The notes: a model not told the origin generated them from the sequence alone. DNA of 64,000 nt from Winogradskyella pelagia (GCF_017581965.1 NZ_JAGEVF010000004.1:1-64000), one strand, 5' to 3'. Shown: positions 52,175-61,213, counted from the stretch's first letter. Translations and numbers: made by a program.

Positions 52175-53023
52175 ATGAAACATTTCTACTCAATCAAAAG
52201 TATCGTATTTGTAATAGGCCTAATGGTTTGCTTTATCGCGCAAGCTCAAGTGGGTGTAGGTACAGAAACTCCAGCCTACACTTTCCAAGTGGTTAATGAC
52301 GGAGATATTGGCGCAACATCTTTAGCGGAAAGTACAAACTCTGGGGACGATGGTGTTGCACTATCCGGTTTCAACGTTTCTTCAGCTAATGGCTTTAACG
52401 CCTTTGAAGGGGTAACAGAAGGGCTCTTTTCTGGTGTATATGGGTTGTCATCACCAACGGCTGGAACAGGTTATGGTGTTTATGGAGTAGCTAATAGCTC
52501 CGACGCAATAGGTGTATTTGGTTCTGTACCTACTACAGGGTCATGGTTAGGATATGGAGGGCTTTTTATTGGTGGTCTTGGTTATGCAAACGGTATTTAT
52601 AACTTGTCAGATGCAAGAGCTAAACGGGATATTTCAGAAATTGATAATGCTTTGTTGAAAATAAAAGGTTTAAAAGCTTATACTTATAAATATGACTCTT
52701 ATTCCTATAATTCAAAAAGAGCAAATGACAATCAGATTCATTATGGTTTTATGGCACAAAATGTTAAAGAACACCTACCCCATGCCGTAGCAGAAAAAAG
52801 TGTAAAATTTCCAGCAGATTCACAAAGTCCAAAATCAAATATTAATGAAGCAATGGTTTCCAAAACACTTAACGTCGTGGATTATACGGCTATAATCCCA
52901 GTTTTGGTCCAAGCTATGAAAGAGCAACAATACATCATAGACACTCAGAAGGCAGAACTGAAATCATTAAGCGAAAAACTGTCACGGATAGAATCTAAAT
53001 TAAATGACATTTTAAAAAATTGA
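52175..53023 (+). CDS. Exported protein with S74 intramolecular chaperone (tail-fibre-type) domain
   Basis: 282 residues, signal peptide (to AQAQ). The middle (about 40-145) has glycine-rich repeats around GVYGVANSSDAIGVFGS, a fibre-like stem. From about 148 comes the chaperone-of-endosialidase domain: LSDARAKRDISEID, with the serine where S74 proteins self-cleave, IHYGFMAQNVKEHLPHAV, VVDYTAIIPVLVQAMKEQQ, and a trailing trimeric coiled coil. In phage, the domain trimerises tail spikes then cuts itself off. Here the protein is exported and no phage gene is near, so a trimeric surface fibre is more likely. Confidence 0.88.
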   Translation: MKHFYSIKSIVFVIGLMVCFIAQAQVGVGTETPAYTFQVVNDGDIGATSLAESTNSGDDGVALSGFNVSSANGFNAFEGVTEGLFSGVYGLSSPTAGTGYGVYGVANSSDAIGVFGSVPTTGSWLGYGGLFIGGLGYANGIYNLSDARAKRDISEIDNALLKIKGLKAYTYKYDSYSYNSKRANDNQIHYGFMAQNVKEHLPHAVAEKSVKFPADSQSPKSNINEAMVSKTLNVVDYTAIIPVLVQAMKEQQYIIDTQKAELKSLSEKLSRIESKLNDILKN

Positions 53024-53027
53024 TTTA

Positions 53028-54173
53028 TCAAGACTTAACAAACTCTTCCAAAACACCAACCACATAATCCAACTCCGCTTTGGTAGTATATATGCTAAAG
53101 GAGAAGCGTACGGAAGGCTGTTTCAGTTGTTCCTCGTTCAGGATAGCAGTTAATACATGCGATTGTTGATTGCTTCCACTTTGGCAAGCACTGCCCTTGG
53201 AGCACGCAATACCTTTTAAATCCAATTGAAACTGTAACATGGGCGCTTTTTCTGGCGCAATAGGTAAACATACATTGACCAAGGTGTAAGTAGATTGTTT
53301 TAAATCATCGCAATTGCCATTAAATGCAACTCCTGGGATGCTTTCTTTGAGTTGTTCAATAAAGTAAGTCTTTAGACCTTCTATATACTTTTGTTCAGCT
53401 TCTATATTGTTGTATGCCAAACTTAAAGCTTCGTCCATGCCAACAATATTATGCAAAGACTCCGTACCAGCCCTAAAGCCTCGCTCCTGCTCGCCTCCAA
53501 ATATTAAAGGCTTTAAGCCAGATGCTTTCCTAACAAAACAAAAGCCTACACCTTTTGGACCATGAAATTTATGAGCACTAGCAGCCAAAAAATCTACTTT
53601 TGTTGTACTTAAGTCTAATTTAAAATGACCCACCGATTGCACCATATCAGAATGAAATAGGGCGTCATTTGCTAGGCACAGATTGGCAACACGCTCAATA
53701 TCTAAAATCGTTCCTATTTCATTATTGATATGCATTAAGCTTACCAGCGCTTTATTAGATTGCTGTAAGAGTTGTTCTAGGTGATTATAATCTACAGCAC
53801 CGCAATCATCCAATTTCACAAAATGCAAATTTGTGCCATACTCATTATGTAGTTGTTCCGCTGTATGCAAAACGGCATGATGCTCAATTTTGGAGGTAAT
53901 AATGTCCGTAACCTTCAAGTCTCTTACAGCACTTCTTAACGCTAAATTATCGGCTTCTGTGCCACCAGAAGTAAATACAATTTCACCAGGACTAACATTA
54001 AAATGAGCTGCAATATTTTTTCTGCACTGTTCTAAAATAGCCTTGGACGAGCGTCCGAAACTATGAGTTGAGGAAGCATTTCCATAATTTTCGCTCAATA
54101 CCTCTGTCATCCGTTTTATAACCTCAGGCCTTAGCGCTGTCGTTGCTGCATTATCTAAATAAACCGCTTTCAT
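53028..54173 (-). CDS. Cysteine desulfurase (NifS/IscS family)
   Basis: PLP enzyme that removes sulfur from cysteine as a persulfide for Fe-S clusters and tRNA thiolation. 381 residues. MKAVYLDNAATTALRPEV N-terminus, TSGGTEADNLALR, HMDMVQS-equivalent FHSDMVQSVGHF, PLP Lys202 in SAHKFHGPKG, GGEQERGFRAGTES, and catalytic cysteine in SKGSACQSGSNQQSH. The loop is the short IscS/class I type. No iscU/sufU or thiI neighbour, so the acceptor is unknown. Convergent with the S74 gene, 4 bases between stops. Confidence 0.96.
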   Translation of the reverse strand: MKAVYLDNAATTALRPEVIKRMTEVLSENYGNASSTHSFGRSSKAILEQCRKNIAAHFNVSPGEIVFTSGGTEADNLALRSAVRDLKVTDIITSKIEHHAVLHTAEQLHNEYGTNLHFVKLDDCGAVDYNHLEQLLQQSNKALVSLMHINNEIGTILDIERVANLCLANDALFHSDMVQSVGHFKLDLSTTKVDFLAASAHKFHGPKGVGFCFVRKASGLKPLIFGGEQERGFRAGTESLHNIVGMDEALSLAYNNIEAEQKYIEGLKTYFIEQLKESIPGVAFNGNCDDLKQSTYTLVNVCLPIAPEKAPMLQFQLDLKGIACSKGSACQSGSNQQSHVLTAILNEEQLKQPSVRFSFSIYTTKAELDYVVGVLEEFVKS

Positions 54174-54236
54174 ACTGTAAAAATATTGTAAATAAAATTA
54201 TTTAAACAATGGCACGTTATTATTTTGTAAATCGGC

Positions 54237-54244
54237 TATTTTTG
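54237..54244 (+). promoter_or_regulatory. -7 element before the calcium-repeat lipoprotein
   Basis: TATTTTTG fits TAnnTTTG, 15 bases before the ATG at 54260. This supports that ATG over the upstream in-frame one at 54209. Confidence 0.4.
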
Positions 54245-54259
54245 CTAAAAAGCTATTAT

Positions 54260-55201
54260 ATGTTAAGACGTTTCATTCTTGTAATAAGTCTTGTGTTTTT
54301 ATACACTTGTGATGATGGCGATATCATCACAGTTAATCTAGATTTTGATAAAGACCTAGACCGCTGTGATAATAACTCAGAATCTTATTTTGTATTTGAT
54401 TTAAGGCGCGATCCTAGTGAATCCATTGGAGTTACATTCCCTAATGATGATATAACGTCCTTACTCTTTGAATTACCCACACCTCCAAATGAATCAGTAG
54501 AGATTCCTATCAACGGAACTACTACAAGATTTATATATAGAACCTACAATAGAGATATTAGCGATGGCGATAATGGTGAACTCTGCGATTTAGTGCCTGC
54601 TTTTGATTTAGTGATTTTAGAAGATTATGAAGCCTCAACTGGTAGAATTTTAGTTACCGTAACTGTTGAAGACGATGACCAAGATGGTGTGCCTACTATT
54701 TTTGAAGGTCGTGGTGAGTCTGATGAAAATGGCGAGTTCCCAAATGCGCAAGATACAGATGGAGATGGTATAGCAGATTATCTAGACAAGGATGACGATG
54801 GCGATAACGTCCCTACTGAAGATGAATTGAATGATAGCGACACGGATAGTGACCCTAATACAAACCCACTAGATACAGATAGTGATGGTATACCTAATTA
54901 TTTAGATGAAGATGACGATGGTGACGATATAGATACACGCTTTGAAGACGAAAATCAAGATCAGGACCCTCGAAATGATACCAATACAGATGCCAATGGT
55001 AGTATTGTAGCGCACTATCTCAATGCTCTAGAAATTATTAATTACGGTGACCCAGGAGCCAATCCCAACCCTGATTGGCGAGATTATCTGCGCATTGTAA
55101 CTACAAATTTTGTAGTACAAGGATTTGATTTAGATATCATCAGAGGTGATGAATACAATTTGGGAGACTATATCAATGAAATTCCGCAGACAAATAATTA
55201 A
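54260..55201 (+). CDS. Lipoprotein with thrombospondin type 3-like calcium-binding repeats
   Basis: About 313 residues. The signal peptide MLRRFILVISLVFLYTC ends in a lipobox Cys. Residues ~130-250 hold Asp-rich repeats (DTDGDGIADYLDKDDDGD, DTDSDGIPNYLDEDDDGD) that match TSP3/EF-hand-like calcium loops. The N-terminal part is unassigned. Surface lipoprotein role is likely. The upstream ATG at 54209 would spoil the signal peptide and overlap the promoter, so 54260 is preferred. Convergent with the Smr gene: the two stop codons share the TTAA palindrome at 55198-55201. Confidence 0.85.
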   Translation: MLRRFILVISLVFLYTCDDGDIITVNLDFDKDLDRCDNNSESYFVFDLRRDPSESIGVTFPNDDITSLLFELPTPPNESVEIPINGTTTRFIYRTYNRDISDGDNGELCDLVPAFDLVILEDYEASTGRILVTVTVEDDDQDGVPTIFEGRGESDENGEFPNAQDTDGDGIADYLDKDDDGDNVPTEDELNDSDTDSDPNTNPLDTDSDGIPNYLDEDDDGDDIDTRFEDENQDQDPRNDTNTDANGSIVAHYLNALEIINYGDPGANPNPDWRDYLRIVTTNFVVQGFDLDIIRGDEYNLGDYINEIPQTNN

Positions 55202-55755
55202 GGGGCTATATTTTGAAAAATTTTAACCTCAGTAGCACCTAATCCGTAGGTCTTATAATCGGCATCGTAAAACTCCACATTATTGTAACGCCTTAATAAC
55301 GTATATAACTCCTGCCTGAGAACACCTTCTCCTACTCCGTGTACAAATACCATTTTAGGAATCCGTTTGCGAATGGCAAATTCTAGTTGCTGGCGCGCTG
55401 TATCTAATTGTAAATTTAACATATCAAAATTAGTCATCCCTTTTGTGGATTCTCGTAATTGGTGTATGTGTAAATCTATTACGAAATGTGCCTTCTGACG
55501 GTCTTTGGGCTTTGCCTTGGTAGAAGGTTTTGGTTTACGCTCTTGTTTCTGTTGTTTTACGGTTTCAAAATCCGTTTTATAAATAGCTTCATCTAAAGAC
55601 CTATTCGACGCACTAAGCATCACTTCATGAGACTGAAATTCGATTATAAAACCATCTGCATCCTCAACCTTTACCGTATTACCGATTAAGGATTTCACCA
55701 CGCCTATAAAATCTTCGTCTATGGCTTCAACCGTATCACCTATCTTAATTGTCAT
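55198..55755 (-). CDS. Smr-domain (MutS2-like C-terminal) protein
   Basis: 185 residues. N-terminal beta domain (MTIKIGDTVEAIDEDFIGVVKS, KOW/SH3-like) and C-terminal Smr domain: FVIDLHIHQLRE (DLH motif) and MVFVHGVGEGVLRQEL (HGxGxG motif). Smr domains are nucleases or RNA binders found in ribosome-rescue factors and in MutS2; this is the stand-alone Bacteroidota form. Lys/Gln-rich linker at about 70-90. Downstream of a small membrane protein gene with an 11-base overlap. Confidence 0.9.
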   Translation of the reverse strand: MTIKIGDTVEAIDEDFIGVVKSLIGNTVKVEDADGFIIEFQSHEVMLSASNRSLDEAIYKTDFETVKQQKQERKPKPSTKAKPKDRQKAHFVIDLHIHQLRESTKGMTNFDMLNLQLDTARQQLEFAIRKRIPKMVFVHGVGEGVLRQELYTLLRRYNNVEFYDADYKTYGLGATEVKIFQNIAP

Positions 55756-55963
55756 CTTCTGGTTCAGATTTTATAAAGGACTCTTCTTCTTGCTTGTCGT
55801 ACTTGCTGGGAATATTTCTTGATATACTATAGACTCCAATCATTAAAAGAGCTATCCCTCCTATTAGTAGGTAAGTATTTTGTTGTTCCTCGGCTTGTGC
55901 ATAAACGGCCACAGCACCTCCTGATACAATGCACACCAAACTTATAATCCTAGAAATATTCAT
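55745..55963 (-). CDS. Small membrane protein upstream of the Smr gene
   Basis: 72 residues, two hydrophobic helices (about 5-22 and 31-47), charged C-terminus (KYDKQEEESFIKSEPEDDN). No known family. Overlaps the Smr gene by 11 bases; promoter -7 element at 55986-55993. Function unknown. Confidence 0.75.
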   Translation of the reverse strand: MNISRIISLVCIVSGGAVAVYAQAEEQQNTYLLIGGIALLMIGVYSISRNIPSKYDKQEEESFIKSEPEDDN

Positions 55964-55985
55964 TCTATAGTCTTTTGAGATGCTA

Positions 55986-55993
55986 CAAAAATA
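55986..55993 (-). promoter_or_regulatory. -7 element of the small membrane protein/Smr operon
   Basis: On the minus strand TATTTTTG, a match to TAnnTTTG, 22 bases before the ATG at 55963. The nearest TTG is at 16-base spacing, shorter than ideal. Confidence 0.4.
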
Positions 55994-56054
55994 CAGCTTA
56001 GTTCAATTTCAAAATAGATTTCTAAGGTAAATTCTAATTTATTAAATTAGCCTT

Positions 56055-56354
56055 GTGTATATTTTAGTTAAGGGTTTAGAAGATTATATGCTTCCATGTG
56101 TTAACAAAAAGCTATTTGGCTTTGAGTGCATGGGCTGCGGACTTCAGCGGTCTGCTTTGCTTTTATTACAAGGCGATTTGTCTGGAGCATTTTTGATGTA
56201 TCCTGCCATTTATACCCTTATTGCCTTATTTGGGTTTATTCTCATCAACAGTTTTAAAAATTTTAAAAATGGCAGTAAAATTATTGCTATCTTGGCTATA
56301 ACTAATGTCGCAGTAATCATTCTTAGCTATTTACTTAAACTTTATTTTAAATAA
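56055..56354 (+). CDS. DUF2752 membrane protein
   Basis: 99 residues from a GTG start; an ATG at 56088 (MLPCVNKKLFGF) is an alternative that removes 11 residues. The family mark is LPCVNKKLFGFECMGCGLQRSALLLLQG, with CxxCG-like cysteines facing the first helix, and two more hydrophobic helices (AFLMYPAIYTLIALFGFIL, AILAITNVAVIILSYLL). Inner-membrane; function unknown. 5 bases before the CCC-motif gene, so one operon; the two families often travel together. Confidence 0.85.
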   Translation: MYILVKGLEDYMLPCVNKKLFGFECMGCGLQRSALLLLQGDLSGAFLMYPAIYTLIALFGFILINSFKNFKNGSKIIAILAITNVAVIILSYLLKLYFK

Positions 56355-56359
56355 TCATT

Positions 56360-56698
56360 ATGGAACAACAAAAATTACCTAATGCAACCACCTCAATTAT
56401 TTTAGGCAGTATTTCTTTTATTTGCTGCTGTTTTAGTGCAGGTATCGGAGGCCTTATCTTATCTGGAATTGCTTATTTCTTAGCCAACAAAGACGAAAAG
56501 ACCTATGCCGAACAACCAGAGTTATACAGTAACTTCGGCCAAATTAAGACCGCTAAAATTATTGCTATTATAGGGCTTGTTTTGGCAATATTAACATTGG
56601 CATGGAGCATCTATACTATTGTTGCTGCAGGCGGTTGGGAAGGTTATATGGAACAACAAAAAGAAGTTTATAAACAAATGGGAATTGATATTGAATAA
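56360..56698 (+). CDS. CCC-motif membrane protein
   Basis: 112 residues with two TM segments. The first helix contains SFICCCFSAGIGGLILSGI, the CCC motif that names the family; the second is KIIAIIGLVLAILTLAWSIY. N-terminal soluble QQKLPNATTS. Unknown function; paired with DUF2752 upstream. A strong bidirectional terminator follows. Confidence 0.88.
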   Translation: MEQQKLPNATTSIILGSISFICCCFSAGIGGLILSGIAYFLANKDEKTYAEQPELYSNFGQIKTAKIIAIIGLVLAILTLAWSIYTIVAAGGWEGYMEQQKEVYKQMGIDIE

Positions 56699-56714
56699 TT
56701 CCTAAACTATATAA

Positions 56715-56756
56715 ACTAAAAAAAGCGATTTTCAATGAAAATCGCTTTTTTTATAT
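56715..56756. terminator. Bidirectional terminator between the CCC-motif gene and rocD
   Basis: A near-perfect 16-bp stem (AAAAAGCGATTTTCA-type arm at about 56719-56734 with 56736-56751) has A and T tails, so it can stop transcription from both sides. Confidence 0.88.
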
Positions 56757-56771
56757 ATGCATCTTGCAGTT

Positions 56772-58058
56772 TTAAACTTCGAATTCCTTTAAAGTATTTG
56801 TAATAATAGAAACACATTCTAACAACTGGTCTTCAGTCATTACTAAAGGAGGGGCAAAACGTATCATATTACCATGAGTAGGTTTTGCTAATAAACCATT
56901 ATCGCGCAATCTCAAGCATATGTTCCATGCGGTATCACTGTCTTCATCATCATTAATAACAATAGCATTAAGTAAGCCTTTACCGCGTACTAAAGAAACA
57001 ATATTACTTGTTTTTATGTATTTATTAATCTCTGCACGGAATACTTTTCCAAGATAATCAGCATTCTCAGCTAATTTTTCATCTTTAACTACTTCTAGAG
57101 CAGCAATTGCCACAGCAGCAGCTATAGGGTTACCTCCAAAAGTACTTCCGTGGTTACCGGGTTGAATGACGTTCATAATCTCATTGGTTGACAGCACTGC
57201 AGAAACCGGATATAAACCGCCACTCAAGGCTTTTCCTAAAACCAAAATATCTGGTTTTACATCTGGAGTACCAGAACAATCTTTATTCTCACATGTGCAA
57301 TTTCCACAAGACGCCAATAAACGTCCTGTTCTTGCTATCCCTGTTTGTACTTCGTCTGCAATGAACAGCACATTGTACTTTTCGCACAGCGCTTTAGCTT
57401 CCTTTAAATAATTTTCACTTGGCACATAGACACCAGCTTCACCTTGTATTGGCTCGACCAAAAATCCGGCGACGTTAGGATTGGTACTTAATACCTGTTC
57501 TAATTCCTTGAGATTATCATATTCTACTTTGATAAATCCGTCCGTGAAAGGTCCAAAATGCTTTCGTGCTATAGGGTCATTAGAAAATGAAATAATTGTC
57601 GTTGTTCTTCCGTGGAAGTTATTCTTACACACAACGATTTCAGCTTTATTTAAGTCGATACCCTTAACTTCATATGCCCATTTTCTGCACAATTTTAAAG
57701 CTGTTTCTACAGCTTCTGCTCCTGAATTCATGGGTAACATCTTGTCGAATTTGAAGTATTCTGTAGCATACTTTTCGTAACGACCAAGCATATCATTGTA
57801 AAACGCCCTAGAGGTTAAAGTTAAGCGTTGTGCTTGTTCCGTCATCGCCTCTACAATCCTTGGATGACAATGCCCTTGGTTTAATGATGAATACGCCGAT
57901 AAAAAATCGTAATACTTTTTTCCTTCAACATCCCAAACAAAAACGCCTTCGCCTTTGCTCAGTACAACAGGAAGTGGATGATAATTCTGGGCTCCATACT
58001 TATTTTCTAATGCCATCGCTTCTTGCGATGAAATGTGGTCTAAAACAGCCATTTTCAT
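56772..58058 (-). CDS. rocD: Ornithine aminotransferase with Cys-rich insert
   Basis: Converts ornithine and 2-oxoglutarate to glutamate-semialdehyde and glutamate; PLP enzyme. 428 residues. [47 protein letters not shown], and the PLP-lysine block [16 protein letters not shown] are intact, with [11 protein letters not shown]. Between ARTGRLLAS and the PLP lysine lies an insert with Cys251, 254, 256 and 261 ([11 protein letters not shown]), spaced C-x2-C-x-C-x4-C, which resembles a metal-binding knuckle; it is absent from most ornithine aminotransferases. The start may be the Met at residue 3. Single gene. Confidence 0.93.
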   Translation of the reverse strand: MKMAVLDHISSQEAMALENKYGAQNYHPLPVVLSKGEGVFVWDVEGKKYYDFLSAYSSLNQGHCHPRIVEAMTEQAQRLTLTSRAFYNDMLGRYEKYATEYFKFDKMLPMNSGAEAVETALKLCRKWAYEVKGIDLNKAEIVVCKNNFHGRTTTIISFSNDPIARKHFGPFTDGFIKVEYDNLKELEQVLSTNPNVAGFLVEPIQGEAGVYVPSENYLKEAKALCEKYNVLFIADEVQTGIARTGRLLASCGNCTCENKDCSGTPDVKPDILVLGKALSGGLYPVSAVLSTNEIMNVIQPGNHGSTFGGNPIAAAVAIAALEVVKDEKLAENADYLGKVFRAEINKYIKTSNIVSLVRGKGLLNAIVINDDEDSDTAWNICLRLRDNGLLAKPTHGNMIRFAPPLVMTEDQLLECVSIITNTLKEFEV

Positions 58059-58232
58059 AAAATTTAAAAGTGAATAAAAAGCTATTTCTTATCTACCTTT
58101 ATCCTTTCGAAAGTCTCGAAAATTCAGCGTGGGAAAGAAATCATCCCTAGATGTTGGCAAGTTAATAAAATCTCACAATATCTCGCAGGCATTTTAAGGA
58201 ACAATTCACATCTTTCATCTAGGAAATGACTC

Positions 58233-58240
58233 TATATTTG
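58233..58240 (+). promoter_or_regulatory. -7 element of the rlmD-like operon promoter
   Basis: TATATTTG, a full match to TAnnTTTG, 18 bases before the ATG. The -33 region has only TTTC-like sequence near the right distance. Confidence 0.45.
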
Positions 58241-58258
58241 CAGTCTAATAATTAGTTC

Positions 58259-59710
58259 ATGCCAAGACGAGAGCGAAACAAATTTGTAAAACGCGGAGAA
58301 ATCCTAACGCTGAGAATAGAGGATTATGCTTTTGGAGGAAAGGGGATTAGTAAAATAAGAAATGAGCACGGCGAGTTTGTTGTTTTTATTCCTAATACTT
58401 TACCAGGACAACTTGTTAAAGCACAGGTGAGAAAATCCAGTAAGACTTATGCCGAGTGTAAACTCCTCGAGGTTATAGAACATGCGGAAAATGAGGTGGA
58501 CGTCCCTTATCAAGATATTCCTGGTGCTCCATATATAAATCTACCTATTGAAATACAGCACGAGTATAAAAGAAAAAGTACACTTGAGTTGTTTAAGCGC
58601 ATTGGGAAAATTTCTGATATTGAAACCAAACTCGATGAATTTATTCCATCTCCCAACACATTCCATTATCGCAATAAAATGGAATATGGATTTTCAGCTA
58701 TTGGCTATGATCGTAAGTTAAAAACAGACGTTGACGAATTTACATTAGGTTTCAAAAAACGCGGAACTTGGTGGTGTGCCGAAAATTTGGATAAAGATTC
58801 CGGATTATTTGATGCTCAAGTTGAAGATCATCTAAAACACATTAGAGCCTATTGTAAATCAACAGGACTCGCCGCATGGCATGCACCTAGAAAGGAAGGA
58901 TTCTTTAGATATTTAGTTGTACGAAAATCTTACCACTCCAACCAATTATTATTTAATTTAGTAACAACTTCTCATGAACTAGCTCAATTTGATTTAAAAG
59001 CCTTTTCAAAATACCTTATAGAATTATTCGGTGACCGTGTCGCTGGATTTCTACATACTATTAACGACGAAATCGGTGATAGAACTATAGCAACAACAGG
59101 ATCAATACAACTTATATACGGAGAAAATAAAATTGTTGAACATTTACTGGGACTGCAGTTTGAAATAAGCATGAAGAGCTTTTTTCAAACTAATCCAAAA
59201 TGTGCTGAACGCCTTTATGCAAAAGTAGTAGACTATGCTTTAGAAGATAAGTCTGCAATAGATAATTCTGTTGTACTCGATTTATTTTGTGGGACAGGTA
59301 CTATAGGACAAATCTTAGCTAGCAAGTCTAATAATACCCAAATCATTGGCGTGGATATTGTAAAATCAGCTATTGAAGATGCTAAAGAAAATGCAAACCG
59401 AAATGGTATTGAAGGCTTAAAGTTTTTTGCAGCAGACGTTGGTAAGTTTTTAGTAGAACATCCACAATATAACAACACTATAAGAACCATAATCTTAGAT
59501 CCCGCTCGTGCTGGTATCGCACCAAAGACCCTTAAAAAAATAATAAATATTAAAGCAGACCGTTTGGTTTATGTATCTTGTAATCCAGCAACACAGGCAA
59601 GAGATACAGAACAATTAGTCCTTGCTGGTTACAAGCTAAAAAAGATGAGTTTAGTGGACCAATTCCCTCATACATCACATATTGAAACCATTGCTCTTTT
59701 TGAAAAATAA
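58259..59710 (+). CDS. rlmD: RlmD-like 23S rRNA (uracil-C5) methyltransferase lacking Fe-S cysteines
   Basis: 483 residues: N-terminal TRAM domain (about 10-72), then a central domain, and the SAM-methyltransferase core with VLDLFCGTGTIGQIL, ILDPARAGI, and the catalytic Cys441 in YVSCNPATQ. RlmD/TrmA enzymes make 5-methyluridine in rRNA or tRNA. Most carry a [4Fe-4S] cluster on C-x5-C-x2-C plus a distant Cys; here the region reads VPYQDIPGAPYINLP (about 82-96) with no cysteine, and only the possible fourth (Cys173 in WWCAENLD) remains. The exact target uridine is therefore not safe. First gene of the operon with TlpA-like, DUF6452 and DUF6048. Confidence 0.88.
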   Translation: MPRRERNKFVKRGEILTLRIEDYAFGGKGISKIRNEHGEFVVFIPNTLPGQLVKAQVRKSSKTYAECKLLEVIEHAENEVDVPYQDIPGAPYINLPIEIQHEYKRKSTLELFKRIGKISDIETKLDEFIPSPNTFHYRNKMEYGFSAIGYDRKLKTDVDEFTLGFKKRGTWWCAENLDKDSGLFDAQVEDHLKHIRAYCKSTGLAAWHAPRKEGFFRYLVVRKSYHSNQLLFNLVTTSHELAQFDLKAFSKYLIELFGDRVAGFLHTINDEIGDRTIATTGSIQLIYGENKIVEHLLGLQFEISMKSFFQTNPKCAERLYAKVVDYALEDKSAIDNSVVLDLFCGTGTIGQILASKSNNTQIIGVDIVKSAIEDAKENANRNGIEGLKFFAADVGKFLVEHPQYNNTIRTIILDPARAGIAPKTLKKIINIKADRLVYVSCNPATQARDTEQLVLAGYKLKKMSLVDQFPHTSHIETIALFEK

Positions 59711-59713
59711 AAT

Positions 59714-61213
59714 ATGAAATACCTCTATTTTCTCTTCCTTATAGTTCTATTCTTAAGCTGCAACTCAAACAGCGATTCTGAAAATAACTGGAAAAAAAAT
59801 GCTAAAACAGTTCTTAGTGGAACCATAGAGCCCTACAATCCGGTCTCTATGCCAAGTAAGATGAAACTTTTCTTTTACGACGACTTATTTAACCAGATTA
59901 CAAACGAAGTTAAAATTGATAGTCTAGGTAATTTTCACTCAGAATTTGAACTAGCGCATCCACAAGATATTTCCTTTTACTACAGAGCCTGGCTGTCCTT
60001 AATCCTAAAACCAGGAGATTCCATTCAACTTTCGTTTGATGGGAACCAAGCTGAAAAACAGGATTTGTATGCTAGTATGACTTTAGCTGGAGATTCTAAA
60101 GACTTGAATACCGATTTCCATCAATTTTTGTTAAACGATTCCATTTTAGATAATTACTATAAGCCAATTTCAAAACTAGCTCCACAAGATTTTAAAAGAT
60201 ACCATGATAGCGTATTTTCCTATAGAAAAAAATACATTACGGAGTTCCTTGATTCAAATACCAGAATAGATAAAAGCTTAAGGTCTTGGTTAGAGATGGA
60301 AAAAGACATCGTTCCTATAATCAACGTTTTAGAATTTCCGATGTATTATAGAATGTATAATCGGGATAAAGCCAAAATCTCTGAATATCCGGAGGGATTT
60401 TTTAATTCCGTCAGCAATTTAAGTTCAATGACAGAACAAGACTTTGTTAATAGTAATACTGCCTCATTGAGTAATCATTTGATTTTTCACTATTATGAGA
60501 AAATCAACCCTAATAATGAGTCTATGGATACAAAGCTTCAAGATTCACTTTTATTCCATGCCTTACAGAAAGACTTCAAAAATAATCCATTACCTATTCA
60601 ACTAGCATTATCCGATAAAATAAGGGCTGGCTTAGAAGGTATGAATACAACTTTTATAGATAATAATTTGAATGAATTGAAATCTATTTATGCGGACTCC
60701 AAAATTGGAGAGGCTGTTTTTGAGACCTATGAGAAAACTAAAGCAGAATTGGCTAAAATTAAAATGCCAAGTGATGCTGGTTTTATTAATTTTGAGTCTA
60801 AAGACCCTAAAAACTACCTCGATGAAATCATTGCAAAGGCTGATGGTAAGGTAGTATATATTGATCATTGGGCAACTTGGTGTGGGCCATGCATAGGTGA
60901 GTTTAAAAATGCACTTCCTAATTTCAAAAAGAAATATAAGGATGATATTGAGTTTGTATATCTCTGCTATCGTTCTGAAATAGAACAGTGGAAGCCTATG
61001 ATTCGGAAATTTCAACTTAGCGGCAAACATTACTTTGTTACCGATGAGGAGATCGAGACATTACAGAAACAAATGACGGTTGACGGTTATCCAACCTATA
61101 CCATAATAGACCAAAAAGGCGAGATTGTTAAGTCAGATTTTCAGTATAGACCTAGCCGTGAAGTCACATCTAAAATTATTGACAGTCTTTTACAGAATGA
61201 CACAAGTCTCTAG
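59714..61213 (+). CDS. TlpA-like thioredoxin-fold lipoprotein
   Basis: 499 residues. Lipobox LFLSCNSN (Cys at about 16). A long helical/beta N-terminal part (DUF4369-like beta start, then about 100-340 helical) precedes a thioredoxin domain: VVYIDHWATWCGPCIGEF with the redox pair Cys390/Cys393 and cis-Pro in VDGYPTYTII. Probably a periplasm-facing or outer-membrane disulfide reductase. 3 bases after rlmD; no typical cytochrome-c maturation genes nearby. Confidence 0.9.
   Translation: MKYLYFLFLIVLFLSCNSNSDSENNWKKNAKTVLSGTIEPYNPVSMPSKMKLFFYDDLFNQITNEVKIDSLGNFHSEFELAHPQDISFYYRAWLSLILKPGDSIQLSFDGNQAEKQDLYASMTLAGDSKDLNTDFHQFLLNDSILDNYYKPISKLAPQDFKRYHDSVFSYRKKYITEFLDSNTRIDKSLRSWLEMEKDIVPIINVLEFPMYYRMYNRDKAKISEYPEGFFNSVSNLSSMTEQDFVNSNTASLSNHLIFHYYEKINPNNESMDTKLQDSLLFHALQKDFKNNPLPIQLALSDKIRAGLEGMNTTFIDNNLNELKSIYADSKIGEAVFETYEKTKAELAKIKMPSDAGFINFESKDPKNYLDEIIAKADGKVVYIDHWATWCGPCIGEFKNALPNFKKKYKDDIEFVYLCYRSEIEQWKPMIRKFQLSGKHYFVTDEEIETLQKQMTVDGYPTYTIIDQKGEIVKSDFQYRPSREVTSKIIDSLLQNDTSL

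Noticed and set aside
52175..53023. Tail-fibre-type gene as a prophage remnant
   Set aside because: The protein has a signal peptide and the neighbours are chromosomal core or surface genes; no other phage function is visible.
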